From assembly GCF_002847445.1 (NCBI RefSeq), contig NZ_CP025430.1, positions 1,364,001 through 1,428,000 of the forward strand: a DNA stretch of 64,000 bases, written 5' to 3'. Both the position numbers and the translations under genes were made by a program. Below the pieces are notes generated by a model. The model worked only from the letters and a program-made list of their open reading frames with translations. It was not told the origin of the DNA and ran no database searches. The DNA comes from Paracoccus zhejiangensis (GTDB lineage Bacteria; Pseudomonadota; Alphaproteobacteria; Rhodobacterales; Rhodobacteraceae). This document shows positions 10,145 through 18,470 of the stretch, in pieces. Each line of letters starts with the position of its first letter. Position 1 is the first letter of the stretch.

Positions 10145-10609
10145 TCAGGCCAGCAGCTTTTCCTTGACCATCGGCCCGACCGCGCCGAAATCCATCTGCC
10201 CGGCATGGCGGGTGCGCAGTTCGGCCATCACCCGGCCCATGTCGCGCACGGAATCGGCACCCAGATCGGCGATCGCCTTCTGCACCGCCTCGGCCGATTC
10301 CTCGACCGACATCTGGCGCGGAAGATATTCCTGGATCACCTTGATCTCGTTATACTCTTTCTCGGCCAGTTCCATCCGGCAGCCCTCTTCATAGGCGCGG
10401 GCGGATTCCTGGCGTTGCTTGACCATCTTCGACAGGATGGCGATCAGGTCGGCATCGCTCAGCACCGCCTCGTCGCCGGCACCGGTGCGCGCGGCGATCT
10501 CGCGGTCCTTGATGGCCGCGCCGATCAGGCGCAGCGTCGACAGCCGCTCGCTGTCGCGGGCTTTCATCGCTTCCTTGGTCGCGGTCTGCAGTCGGACACG
10601 CAAATCCAT
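10145..10609 (-). CDS. GatB/YqeY domain protein
   Basis: A 154-residue helical protein of the YqeY family (RLQTATKEAMKARDSERLSTLRLI at the start, RTRHAGQMDFGAVGPMVKEKL at the end). It corresponds to the tail domain of GatB, the tRNA-binding part of Asp/Glu-tRNA amidotransferase. Stand-alone YqeY proteins are widespread and may bind tRNA; a firm function is not established. The start at 10609 (MDLRVRLQ) has AAGGA seven bases upstream; an earlier in-frame ATG at 10627 is a weaker alternative. The gene is divergent from carA. Confidence 0.9.
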   Translation of the reverse strand: MDLRVRLQTATKEAMKARDSERLSTLRLIGAAIKDREIAARTGAGDEAVLSDADLIAILSKMVKQRQESARAYEEGCRMELAEKEYNEIKVIQEYLPRQMSVEESAEAVQKAIADLGADSVRDMGRVMAELRTRHAGQMDFGAVGPMVKEKLLA

Positions 10610-10694
10610 TGTCTGATCCTTGCTCATGCTCCGCCCATCTGGCGGAAAGCCGGTCATTTAGGGATTCTGCCGCCGCAAATCAAGCCGCGCCGGC

Positions 10695-10723
10695 TTGACC
10701 CCGGCACCCGCCCCCCCTATTGA
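10695..10723 (+). promoter_or_regulatory. Candidate sigma-70 promoter for carA
   Basis: TTGACC (10695-10700) and TATTGA (10718-10723) with a 17-base, C-rich spacer, 29 bases upstream of the carA ATG. Confidence 0.6.
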
Positions 10724-10752
10724 CAGGCCGATTTCAAGACAGAGGTGCCGCG

Positions 10753-11916
10753 ATGGCCGACAAACCCACAGCCTGCCTGGCGCTTGCCGACGGCACGGTG
10801 TTCTTTGGCCAGGGCTTCGGCGCGACCGGCGAGGTCGTGGCCGAACTGGTCTTCAACACCGCGATGACCGGCTATCAGGAGATCATGACCGATCCCTCCT
10901 ATGCCAGCCAGATCGTCACCTTCACCTTCCCCCATATCGGCAATACCGGCGTCACGCCCGAGGATGACGAGGCACCCGAGCCGGTGGCCAGCGGCATCAT
11001 CGTGAAATGGGACCCGACCGAGCCGTCGAACTGGCGCGCCACCAGCGACCTGGTTGAATGGATGGAACGCCGTGGCCGGATCGGCATGGGCGGCGTCGAC
11101 ACCCGCCGGCTGACCCGCGCGATCCGGTTGCAGGGCGCGCCGCATGTGGTGCTGGCCCATGATCCCGAGGGGAATTTCGACATTGCCGCGCTGGTCGCCC
11201 GCGCCCGTGACTGGAAGGGGCTGGTCGGCCTCGATCTGGCCAAGGATGTCAGCTGCGCCCAGAGCTACCGGTGGGATCAGGGCCTGTGGTCCTGGGAAAA
11301 GGGCTTTGACGAGGCCCCCGAGCGGCCGCAGGGCGAGAAACCCTTCCGCGTCGTGGCGCTGGATTACGGCGCCAAGCGCAACATCCTGCGCTCGCTGGCC
11401 TCGACCGGGGCCGAGGTGACAGTGCTGCCGGCGACGGCCACCGCCGAGGAAGTGCTGGCCCATGATCCCGAGGGGGTGTTCCTGTCGAACGGCCCCGGCG
11501 ATCCGGCGGCGACCGGCGCCTATGCCGTGCCGATGATCCAGACGCTGCTGGCCCGCGACCTGCCGATCTTCGGCATCTGCCTTGGCCATCAGATGCTGGC
11601 GCTGGCCCTTGGCGCCAAGACCATCAAGATGAACCACGGACATCACGGCGCCAACCATCCGGTGAAGGATATCGAGACCGGCAAGGTCGAGATCACCTCG
11701 ATGAACCACGGCTTCGCGGTCGACAGCCAGACCCTGCCCGCCGGCGTCAAGGAGACCCATGTCAGCCTGTTCGACGGCAGCAATTGCGGACTGCGCGTCG
11801 AGGACCGGCCGGTCTTCTCGGTGCAGTATCATCCCGAGGCGGCACCGGGTCCGCAGGACAGTTTCTACCTGTTCGAACGCTTCGCCGAGGCGATGGCGCA
11901 AAGGCGCGCGGGCTGA
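10753..11916 (+). CDS. carA: Carbamoyl-phosphate synthase small subunit
   Basis: A 387-residue glutaminase subunit that releases ammonia from glutamine for the large subunit, feeding arginine and pyrimidine synthesis. The N-terminal CarA domain (LADGTVFFGQGFGATGEVVAELVFNT in two blocks) is followed by a class I glutamine amidotransferase domain. Its triad is C276 (FGICLGHQ), H360 and E362 (QYHPEA). The frame is open back to 10720, but the family start is MADKPTACL at 10753, behind AGAGG. carB is not in the window, so small and large subunit genes are not adjacent, as is common in Alphaproteobacteria. Confidence 0.97.
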   Translation: MADKPTACLALADGTVFFGQGFGATGEVVAELVFNTAMTGYQEIMTDPSYASQIVTFTFPHIGNTGVTPEDDEAPEPVASGIIVKWDPTEPSNWRATSDLVEWMERRGRIGMGGVDTRRLTRAIRLQGAPHVVLAHDPEGNFDIAALVARARDWKGLVGLDLAKDVSCAQSYRWDQGLWSWEKGFDEAPERPQGEKPFRVVALDYGAKRNILRSLASTGAEVTVLPATATAEEVLAHDPEGVFLSNGPGDPAATGAYAVPMIQTLLARDLPIFGICLGHQMLALALGAKTIKMNHGHHGANHPVKDIETGKVEITSMNHGFAVDSQTLPAGVKETHVSLFDGSNCGLRVEDRPVFSVQYHPEAAPGPQDSFYLFERFAEAMAQRRAG

Positions 11917-11920
11917 AAAC

Positions 11921-11939
11921 GCTGCTTTAACAGCTTTTT
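11921..11939 (+). terminator. Weak hairpin plus T-run after carA
   Basis: GCTG-CTTTAA-CAGC followed by TTTTT. The stem is only four bases, so this is a tentative call. Confidence 0.3.
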
Positions 11940-11984
11940 AACGCCTGACATGCAAGCAATGGGTGAACCGCAGGGAGTCGCCCA

Positions 11985-14360
11985 ATGCTGCCCATTGCTT
12001 CCGAGCCTGCCGAAGACCCCACCACCCCGATCACGGCTGCCGCCGCGCCGGATCGCGCTGACAATGTCCTGCCCCTGCCAGGGCCGGGCCTTCGCTCTGC
12101 CGCCCTCGCCCGTCATAAGGCATCGCGCGACGCCGCGCCCCCACCGCGCGAGTTGCGCCCCCTCGGCCAGATCCTTCTCGAAGACGGTGCGGTCAGTTCC
12201 GAGCTTCTGCTGCGGGCGGCGGTGTTGCGCCGGCGTCAGGATGCCCGGCTCGAGGACATCCTGCTGGCCCAGGGTTGGGTTACCGAAGACGCGCTGGCCC
12301 GGGCGCTGGCGCGGCAATGGCGCACCAATACCGTCGATCTGCAGGCCCAGCCCCCCGATCCGCGCCTGATCGACGAGCTGGGGGCCGAGTTCTGCATGAC
12401 CCATGCCCTCGTCCCCTGGCGCCGCACCGCCGGGCTGACCTGGATCGCCACCGCGCGGCCCGAGGCTTTTGCCGAGGTATCGCACCGTTTCCCCGAGGGC
12501 TTTGGCAACCTGCGGATGCTGCTCTGCTCTGAAGTCGCCGCGCAGGAGGCGATCCTGCTCACTCGCCGCACGCAACTGATCCGCGCCGCCGAGGCAAGGG
12601 TGCCGGCCCCGGAAAGCTGCCGCCAGGCCAGCCAAGGCCGCGCCACCCGGATCGCGTTGGGGGCGCTGGCGATGCTGGCGCTTGGGCTGGTCTTCGCACC
12701 GGTGGCGATTCTCGCGGTGCTGGCGATCTGGGTGGTGGGCACGCTGGTCTGCGTGACCGTGCTGAAGGCGCTCTGCTTCGCCGCGACCCTTGCCGGAGAG
12801 CGGGCCGAGCGGCGGGCCAAGGCCGATCTGGCCGCGCTGAGCCGCACCCCGCCCGAGATGACCGGGCCGCTGCCGCTGATTTCCGTCATGGTGCCGATGT
12901 TCGCCGAAAGCGACATTGCCGAGCGGCTGGTCGGGCGGCTGGCGCGGCTGACCTATCCGCGCGAGTTGACCGATATCCTGCTGGTGATCGAGGAAGGCGA
13001 CCGGATCACCCGCGACGCGCTGGCCATTGCCGGGCTGCCGCGCTGGATCCGCGTCGTCACCGTGCCCGATGGCCCGATCCGCACCAAGCCTCGGGCGCTG
13101 AACTATGCGCTGAACTTCTGCCGCGGTCAGATCATCGGGGTCTGGGATGCCGAGGACGCGCCCGAGCCCGAGCAGCTGCACAAGGTCGCCCGCCGCTTTC
13201 ACTTCGCCCCGGATGACGTGGCCTGCCTGCAGGGGGCGCTGGATTTCTACAACCCCCGCACCAACTGGCTGGCGCGCTGTTTCACCGTCGAATATGCCGG
13301 CTGGTTCCGCGCCATCCTGCCCGGCGCGGCGCGGCTGGGGCTGGTCATTCCGCTTGGCGGCACCACGCTGTTCTGCCGGCGCGCCGCGCTGGAACAGGTC
13401 GGGGCCTGGGACGCGTGGAACGTCACCGAGGATGCCGATCTGGGCGTGCGCTTTGCCCGCCGCGGCTTGCGTACCGAGATGCTGGACACCACCACCGACG
13501 AAGAGGCCAATTGCCGCACGGTGCCCTGGGTCAAGCAGCGCTCGCGCTGGATCAAGGGCCATGCGCTGACCTGGGCCGTGCATATGCGCGATCCGCGCCG
13601 GCTACTGGCGGAACTGGGGGCGAAACGCTTCATCGCCTTCCAGGTGCAGTTCCTCGGATCGCTGTCGCAATACCTGCTGGCCCCGGTGCTGCTGAGCTTC
13701 TGGCTGATCGCCCTTGGCCTGCCGCATCCGCTGGCCGCGCCGCTCTCGGCGCTCTGGCCGGGTCATGCGGTCGCGGTGCTGGTCGCGCTGCTGCTATCGG
13801 CCGAGGCGGTCAACATCGCCATCGGCCTCTGGGCGGTGCGGGGACCCAAGCGCGGGCATCTGCGCCCCTGGGTGCCGACGCTGCATGTCTATCACCCGCT
13901 TGGCTGCCTTGCCGGGTGGAAGGCGATCTACGAGGCCGTCGTCAAGCCCTTCTACTGGGACAAGACCGTGCATGGCGTCTATGACGGGCCGCAGGACGCC
14001 GCCGAAGCCGAGGTCCCGCCGGTGGCGGCGATGCCGCAGAACCCCGCCGCGCATCTGCCGGGCACGGTGACGATCCCGGTGCTGGGCGTGCTCGAGGATG
14101 GCCGCGCTAGGCGGACCCCGCCGGCACCCGAGCTGCAGGACAAGCTGCGCGAGCTGCTGGTCGCCTCGAACAGCATCCTTGGGCAGGATTTTGCAGCGGA
14201 CGCCGATGACGCGATCGGTGCGGCGCAGGACATGTCGGGGCCTGCCGCCACCCTGCGCCGCGATCGGTCAAGCGAATCGGCCGGGCGCGCGCCCGTTCCC
14301 GCACCCCTACCCCGCCATCTGCAGCTGTCCTTCTTGCGCCGCCGGCGCGGGGCCGCCTGA
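11985..14360 (+). CDS. Membrane GT2 glycosyltransferase with N-terminal MshEN-like domain
   Basis: A 791-residue protein. Residues 57-120 resemble an MshEN/T2SSE N-terminal domain in two 24-residue-type repeats (LGQILLEDGAVSSELLLRAA and LEDILLAQGWVTEDALARAL). Two membrane helices follow near 223-270. The GT2 catalytic domain (about 290-530) carries WDAED with D388, E390 and D391, then TEDADLG as probable base region, and QxxRW at 518-522. Three to four C-terminal helices (about 550-640) make a processive-type channel, and about 100 low-complexity residues end the chain. The closest known architecture is the NfrB-type synthase family. A polysaccharide product is likely; its identity is unknown. 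Ribosome site GGGAG precedes the ATG. Confidence 0.88.
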   Translation: MLPIASEPAEDPTTPITAAAAPDRADNVLPLPGPGLRSAALARHKASRDAAPPPRELRPLGQILLEDGAVSSELLLRAAVLRRRQDARLEDILLAQGWVTEDALARALARQWRTNTVDLQAQPPDPRLIDELGAEFCMTHALVPWRRTAGLTWIATARPEAFAEVSHRFPEGFGNLRMLLCSEVAAQEAILLTRRTQLIRAAEARVPAPESCRQASQGRATRIALGALAMLALGLVFAPVAILAVLAIWVVGTLVCVTVLKALCFAATLAGERAERRAKADLAALSRTPPEMTGPLPLISVMVPMFAESDIAERLVGRLARLTYPRELTDILLVIEEGDRITRDALAIAGLPRWIRVVTVPDGPIRTKPRALNYALNFCRGQIIGVWDAEDAPEPEQLHKVARRFHFAPDDVACLQGALDFYNPRTNWLARCFTVEYAGWFRAILPGAARLGLVIPLGGTTLFCRRAALEQVGAWDAWNVTEDADLGVRFARRGLRTEMLDTTTDEEANCRTVPWVKQRSRWIKGHALTWAVHMRDPRRLLAELGAKRFIAFQVQFLGSLSQYLLAPVLLSFWLIALGLPHPLAAPLSALWPGHAVAVLVALLLSAEAVNIAIGLWAVRGPKRGHLRPWVPTLHVYHPLGCLAGWKAIYEAVVKPFYWDKTVHGVYDGPQDAAEAEVPPVAAMPQNPAAHLPGTVTIPVLGVLEDGRARRTPPAPELQDKLRELLVASNSILGQDFAADADDAIGAAQDMSGPAATLRRDRSSESAGRAPVPAPLPRHLQLSFLRRRRGAA

Positions 14361-14392
14361 TCCGGCACACCTTCCAATCCTGCGACTGCCAC

Positions 14393-14418
14393 AACCCGGC
14401 GCGCGCCCGCGCCGGGTT
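14393..14418. terminator. Bidirectional hairpin between GT2 gene and glnE
   Basis: Perfect 11-base arms AACCCGGCGCG (14393-14403) and CGCGCCGGGTT (14408-14418) with loop CGCC, between two convergent genes. Confidence 0.7.
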
Positions 14419-14441
14419 CTCGCCATTCCAAAGCTGCCTTG

Positions 14442-17270
14442 TCAGCCCTCGACCTCGGCCGTCGGCAATTGCGCGGCGATGATCGCCTCGGCCTCGCGCC
14501 CCTGCCGCGCCAGCGTTTCGGCCAGCGCGTCCAGCGTCGCAGCCCCGGTTTCGCGCAGCAAGAGGTCCTGCCCGCCCGCGCCGATCTCCTCCATGTCGAG
14601 CGGTCGGTCGGTCAGCAGCCGTCCCGAGGCGTGCAGCCGCCAGAGGAAACGATGCGCCGACAGCAGCCTGTCGGCCTCGGCACCCGCGATCAGCCCGGCG
14701 CGCTTGCCGGCGCGGACCTGCGCCGCCACCCCGCGCGCGGGATCGCCGCTGCGCAGCGCAAAGGACTGCGCCAGCAGCTCGATATCCTGCAGATGGCCCG
14801 GCCCGATCTTCGCCTCCCAGGCCCCGTCCGGGGCCTTGGCGCGGAAGATGCGGCCGCGCATCTCGGCCAGGTCGGGCATCACCTGCGTCTCGCCGCCCCG
14901 GTCCTGCAGCACCTTATGGCGCAGCGCCTCGACCTGATCGGCCAGCGCCGCGCCATCCGGGCCGGCGGCAGCCACCGGACGGGCGCGGGTCAGGGCGAGG
15001 TGCTCCCAGGTCCAGGCCTCGGTCATCTGGTAATTCTCGAAGCTCTGCACCGAGGTCGCCACCGGCCCCTGCCGCCCCGAGGGGCGCAGCCGCATGTCGA
15101 CCTCGTAAAGCCGCCCCTCGGCGGTCGGGGCGGAAACGGCGGTGATCATCGCCTGCGTGAGCCGCGCGTAATAGGGCCGGGTCGCCAAGGGGCGCGGCCC
15201 CTCGGACATCTCGGCCCCCTCGGCGTCATAGATGACGATCAGGTCAAGATCCGAGCCGGTGTTCAGCTGTCGCGCCCCCAGCGAGCCCATGCCCAACACC
15301 ACCGCGCCGCGCCCCGGCGGCGGGCCGTGGCGGCGGGAAAATTCGTCGACGGTGACCGGGAACAGCGCGGCGATGGCGGCATCGGCCAGATCGGCATATT
15401 GCACCGCCGCCTCGTCGGCATCGATCAACCCCCGCAGCAGGTGCACGCCGACGCGGAAATGCCATTCATGCGCCCAACGCCGCGCCGTATCCAGCGCCTG
15501 TTCATAGCCGCCGCCCGGCGCGTCCAGCGCCGATTTCAGTGCCGCCGAAAGGCTCGCTTGCAGCCCCTCAGCCCGGGGCCAGGGCGCGAAGAAGCTGCCG
15601 CCCAATACCGCGTCCAGCACCGCCGGATGCCGCGACAGATAACTGGCCAGCCCCGGCGCGGTGCCGCAGATATCGACGATCAGCTCGATCAGCTGCGGAT
15701 TGGCCTCGAACAGCGAGAACAGCTGCACCCCGGCGGGCAGGCCCGACAGGAAGGCGTCGAACCGCGCCAGCGCCTCGTCGGGATGCGAGGCGCGGGCCAT
15801 GCGCGACAGCAGTTCGGGCTGGACCCGGCGAAAGATCGCCCGCGCCCGATCGGACCGCAGCGCCGGGTAATCCGCCCACCGGGCAATGATCGCCTTGGCC
15901 TCGTCCGAGAGATCGGGCAGCTTGCCGGCCTCGCCCGGCGCGAAGAAGCTTTCGGTCAACTCGTGCACCCGCTCCAGCCGGGCCTTCAGCCGCGCCGACC
16001 ATGCGTCCACGTCAGCCTCGCCCATCATCTCGGCGATGATCTGCAGCCCCTCGTGATCCTTGGGCAGGCTGTGGGTCTGGGCGTCATGCACCATCTGGAT
16101 GCGGTGCTCGATGTCGCGGTGCTGACGATAGTGATCGGTCAGCTCGGCGGCAACCTCGGGCGGGATCCAGCCCTTCGCGGCCAGCGCCGCCAGCCCGCCC
16201 ACGGTGTCGCGGCGGCGCAGGTCGGGATCGCGGCCACCGGCGATCAGCTGGCGGGTCTGGGTGAAGAACTCGATCTCGCGGATGCCGCCCCGGCCCAGCT
16301 TCATGTTGTGCCCCGGCACCTCCAGTCGCCCGCCCAGACCCTTGTGGTCGCGGATGCGCAGGCGCATGTCATGGGCGTCCTGGATGGCGGCGAAATCCAG
16401 GTGCTTGCGCCAGACGAAGGGCCGCAGCTCCTCGAGGAACCGCTGCCCGGCCTTCAGGTCGCCCCCCGCCGGGCGCGCCTTGATATAGGCCGCGCGTTCC
16501 CATGTGCGGCCCTCGGCCTCGTAATAGGTCAGCGCCGCCGAGGCCGAGATGCAGACCGGCGTCACCGCCGCGTCGGGACGCAGCCGCAGGTCGGTGCGAA
16601 AGACATAGCCATGCTCGGTATTGTCCGACAGCGTCGCGGCCATCTTGCGGGTGGCGCGGATCAGCGCGGCGCGCGCCTCGTGCTGGTCGTCGGGATCATA
16701 AGCGTCATCGTCATAGAGGACGATCAGGTCGATGTCGGAGGAATAGTTCAGCTCGCCGGCGCCGCCCTTGCCCATCGCCAGCGCGAAGATGCCGGCGGCG
16801 TCCACCTCGCGGCCCTCGCGCGGGGCGGGCAGCTTGCCGCGCCGCGCCTCGGCGGCGACATGGACGCGCAGCGCCAGATCGACGGCCCGGTCGGCCAGGT
16901 CCGAGATCGCGCCGGTCACCTGTTCCAGCTGCCAGACCCCGCCCAGATCCGCCAGCGCGGTGAACAGCGCCACCCGCCGCTTGGCCTGACGCAGCGCCAC
17001 GCCCAGGTCATCGGCATCCAGCGCCTCGAACCCCACGGTGACGGCGGCCACCGGGTCGTCGAGGTCCAGCGCGCCGGCCAGCCAGTCCCGCTCCTGCTCG
17101 ATCAGCCCGGCGAGGTAGGGGCTGCAGCCCGCCGCGCCGGCGGCAAGGTCGACAACCGGGGCGGGCAGACCGGCCAGCGCCTCGCGCGCGGCCTCGGCAC
17201 GGACCGAATCATGGGGAATGGGCGAATGGCTGATCGAGGCGGCAAAATCCATGCCCGCCACACTAGCCAT
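14442..17270 (-). CDS. glnE: Bifunctional glutamine synthetase adenylyltransferase/adenylyl-removing enzyme
   Basis: A 942-residue enzyme that attaches AMP to glutamine synthetase or removes it, under control of PII proteins, to match ammonia assimilation to nitrogen supply. Two nucleotidyltransferase domains are visible. The N-terminal removing domain has AMGKGGAGELNYSSDIDLIV, and the C-terminal adding domain GMGSLGARQLNTGSDLDLIV, each followed by acidic residues. Helical linker regions lie between. Length is normal. Two in-frame starts exist, at 17270 (MASVAG) and 17252 (MDFAAS); neither has a strong ribosome site. It is divergent from bpt. Confidence 0.95.
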   Translation of the reverse strand: MASVAGMDFAASISHSPIPHDSVRAEAAREALAGLPAPVVDLAAGAAGCSPYLAGLIEQERDWLAGALDLDDPVAAVTVGFEALDADDLGVALRQAKRRVALFTALADLGGVWQLEQVTGAISDLADRAVDLALRVHVAAEARRGKLPAPREGREVDAAGIFALAMGKGGAGELNYSSDIDLIVLYDDDAYDPDDQHEARAALIRATRKMAATLSDNTEHGYVFRTDLRLRPDAAVTPVCISASAALTYYEAEGRTWERAAYIKARPAGGDLKAGQRFLEELRPFVWRKHLDFAAIQDAHDMRLRIRDHKGLGGRLEVPGHNMKLGRGGIREIEFFTQTRQLIAGGRDPDLRRRDTVGGLAALAAKGWIPPEVAAELTDHYRQHRDIEHRIQMVHDAQTHSLPKDHEGLQIIAEMMGEADVDAWSARLKARLERVHELTESFFAPGEAGKLPDLSDEAKAIIARWADYPALRSDRARAIFRRVQPELLSRMARASHPDEALARFDAFLSGLPAGVQLFSLFEANPQLIELIVDICGTAPGLASYLSRHPAVLDAVLGGSFFAPWPRAEGLQASLSAALKSALDAPGGGYEQALDTARRWAHEWHFRVGVHLLRGLIDADEAAVQYADLADAAIAALFPVTVDEFSRRHGPPPGRGAVVLGMGSLGARQLNTGSDLDLIVIYDAEGAEMSEGPRPLATRPYYARLTQAMITAVSAPTAEGRLYEVDMRLRPSGRQGPVATSVQSFENYQMTEAWTWEHLALTRARPVAAAGPDGAALADQVEALRHKVLQDRGGETQVMPDLAEMRGRIFRAKAPDGAWEAKIGPGHLQDIELLAQSFALRSGDPARGVAAQVRAGKRAGLIAGAEADRLLSAHRFLWRLHASGRLLTDRPLDMEEIGAGGQDLLLRETGAATLDALAETLARQGREAEAIIAAQLPTAEVEG

Positions 17271-17434
17271 CGCGGGAATCGCGTCAACGGCCCCCGGAGG
17301 ACTGCGACAATGCTTGGCGCGTCCGGCAAAGGTTGGTAGGGTTCCGCCAATTGGCGCGATTATCAGGAGCGTCGGCGAGCGCCGGCGAGGTGCATGACGA
17401 CTGACCTTTCCAGGCTTCTTGCGGCAGGCAGCTG

Positions 17435-18310
17435 ATGCGCCATACCCTGCCCCATGCGCCGCAATTCTATGTGACGGCTCCGCAGCCCTGCCCCTATCTT
17501 CATGGGCGGGCCGAGCGAAAGCTGTTCACCGCGCTGCACGGGGAAAACGCCGCCGAGCTGAACAACGCGCTGTCGCGCCAGGGCTTCCGGCGGTCGCAGA
17601 ACGTGCTCTATCGTCCCAGCTGCGAAAGCTGCACCGCCTGCATGTCGGCCCGTATCCGGGTCGCCGATTTCACCCCATCGCGGACCCAGCGCAAGCTGAT
17701 CCGCCGGAATGCCGCGCTGCGGCGCCTGTCGACCAGTGCCTGGGCAACCGAGGAACAGTACGAGCTGTTCCGGCATTATCTCGACCATCGCCATGCCGAT
17801 GGCGGCATGGCCGACATGGACATCTTCGAATTCGCCGCGATGATCGAGGAAACCCCGGTGAAAAGCCGGGTGATCGAGTATCGCGGCCCGCGCGCGCTTG
17901 GTGACGGGCAGAAGCCCGCAGCGCCAGCCGACAGCGCGCCTGCCGGGGGCAAGGCAGCCGAGGATCACCTGGCCGCCGTCTGCCTGACCGATGTGCTGGA
18001 TGACGGGTTGAGCCTCGTCTACAGCTTCTATGACCCGGACCTGCGCGCGGCCAGCCTGGGCAGCCACATCATCCTCGATCACATCGAACTCGCCCGCTCG
18101 GCCGGGCTGCCCTATGTCTACCTGGGCTATTGGGTGCCGGGCAGCCGCAAGATGGACTACAAGGCGCGCTTCTCGGCGCTGGAAATCTACAAGGGCGGGG
18201 TCTGGCAGAATATCGGCGATCCCGAGAACCATAACAGCGAAACCCACCCGCTGTCGGTCGATCCGATCGTCGAGCAGGTGGCGCGGATTTCCCTGCCGCA
18301 ACCTGAATGA
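17435..18310 (+). CDS. bpt: Aspartate/glutamate leucyltransferase
   Basis: A 291-residue Bpt/ATE-type enzyme that adds leucine from Leu-tRNA to proteins with N-terminal Asp or Glu, marking them for ClpS/ClpAP degradation. The N-terminal domain has [13 protein letters not shown] and the cysteine pair CESCTAC. The C-terminal acyltransferase domain has [22 protein letters not shown] and [18 protein letters not shown]. It is somewhat longer than usual because of an Ala/Pro/Gly-rich insert of about 25 residues near residue 155-180 ([20 protein letters not shown]), probably a surface loop. The downstream neighbour is ilvB, behind its own promoter. Confidence 0.93.
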   Translation: MRHTLPHAPQFYVTAPQPCPYLHGRAERKLFTALHGENAAELNNALSRQGFRRSQNVLYRPSCESCTACMSARIRVADFTPSRTQRKLIRRNAALRRLSTSAWATEEQYELFRHYLDHRHADGGMADMDIFEFAAMIEETPVKSRVIEYRGPRALGDGQKPAAPADSAPAGGKAAEDHLAAVCLTDVLDDGLSLVYSFYDPDLRAASLGSHIILDHIELARSAGLPYVYLGYWVPGSRKMDYKARFSALEIYKGGVWQNIGDPENHNSETHPLSVDPIVEQVARISLPQPE

Positions 18311-18389
18311 AACTTGCGCCACAGGCGCGCTTCTGGAAATAAAATTACAAAAAACGCGATTTTCGCGTCATTTTCTCCGCGAATTGGCA

Positions 18390-18418
18390 TTGACCCTTCC
18401 CGAGTGCCCCCCTAGTTT
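18390..18418 (+). promoter_or_regulatory. Candidate sigma-70 promoter for ilvBH
   Basis: TTGACC (18390-18395), 17-base spacer, TAGTTT (18413-18418). The leader to the ATG would be about 45 bases; no peptide attenuator was found in it. Confidence 0.6.
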
Positions 18419-18470
18419 GCGGCAGCGCGGCGTAAATCCGCGCCTTATTTTTCATTACGGAGAGACGGAC

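Noticed and set aside
11865..13583. 572-residue frame antisense to the GT2 gene
   Set aside because: Composition is that of an antisense shadow; the GT2 motifs on the plus strand are clear.
14439..17339. 966-residue frame antisense to glnE
   Set aside because: Gln/Arg/His/Gly-rich shadow; glnE has both nucleotidyltransferase motifs.
18354..18368. ACGCG-ATTTT-CGCGT mini-hairpin before ilvB as a terminator or attenuator
   Set aside because: A five-base stem with no leader peptide or alternative fold is too weak to call.
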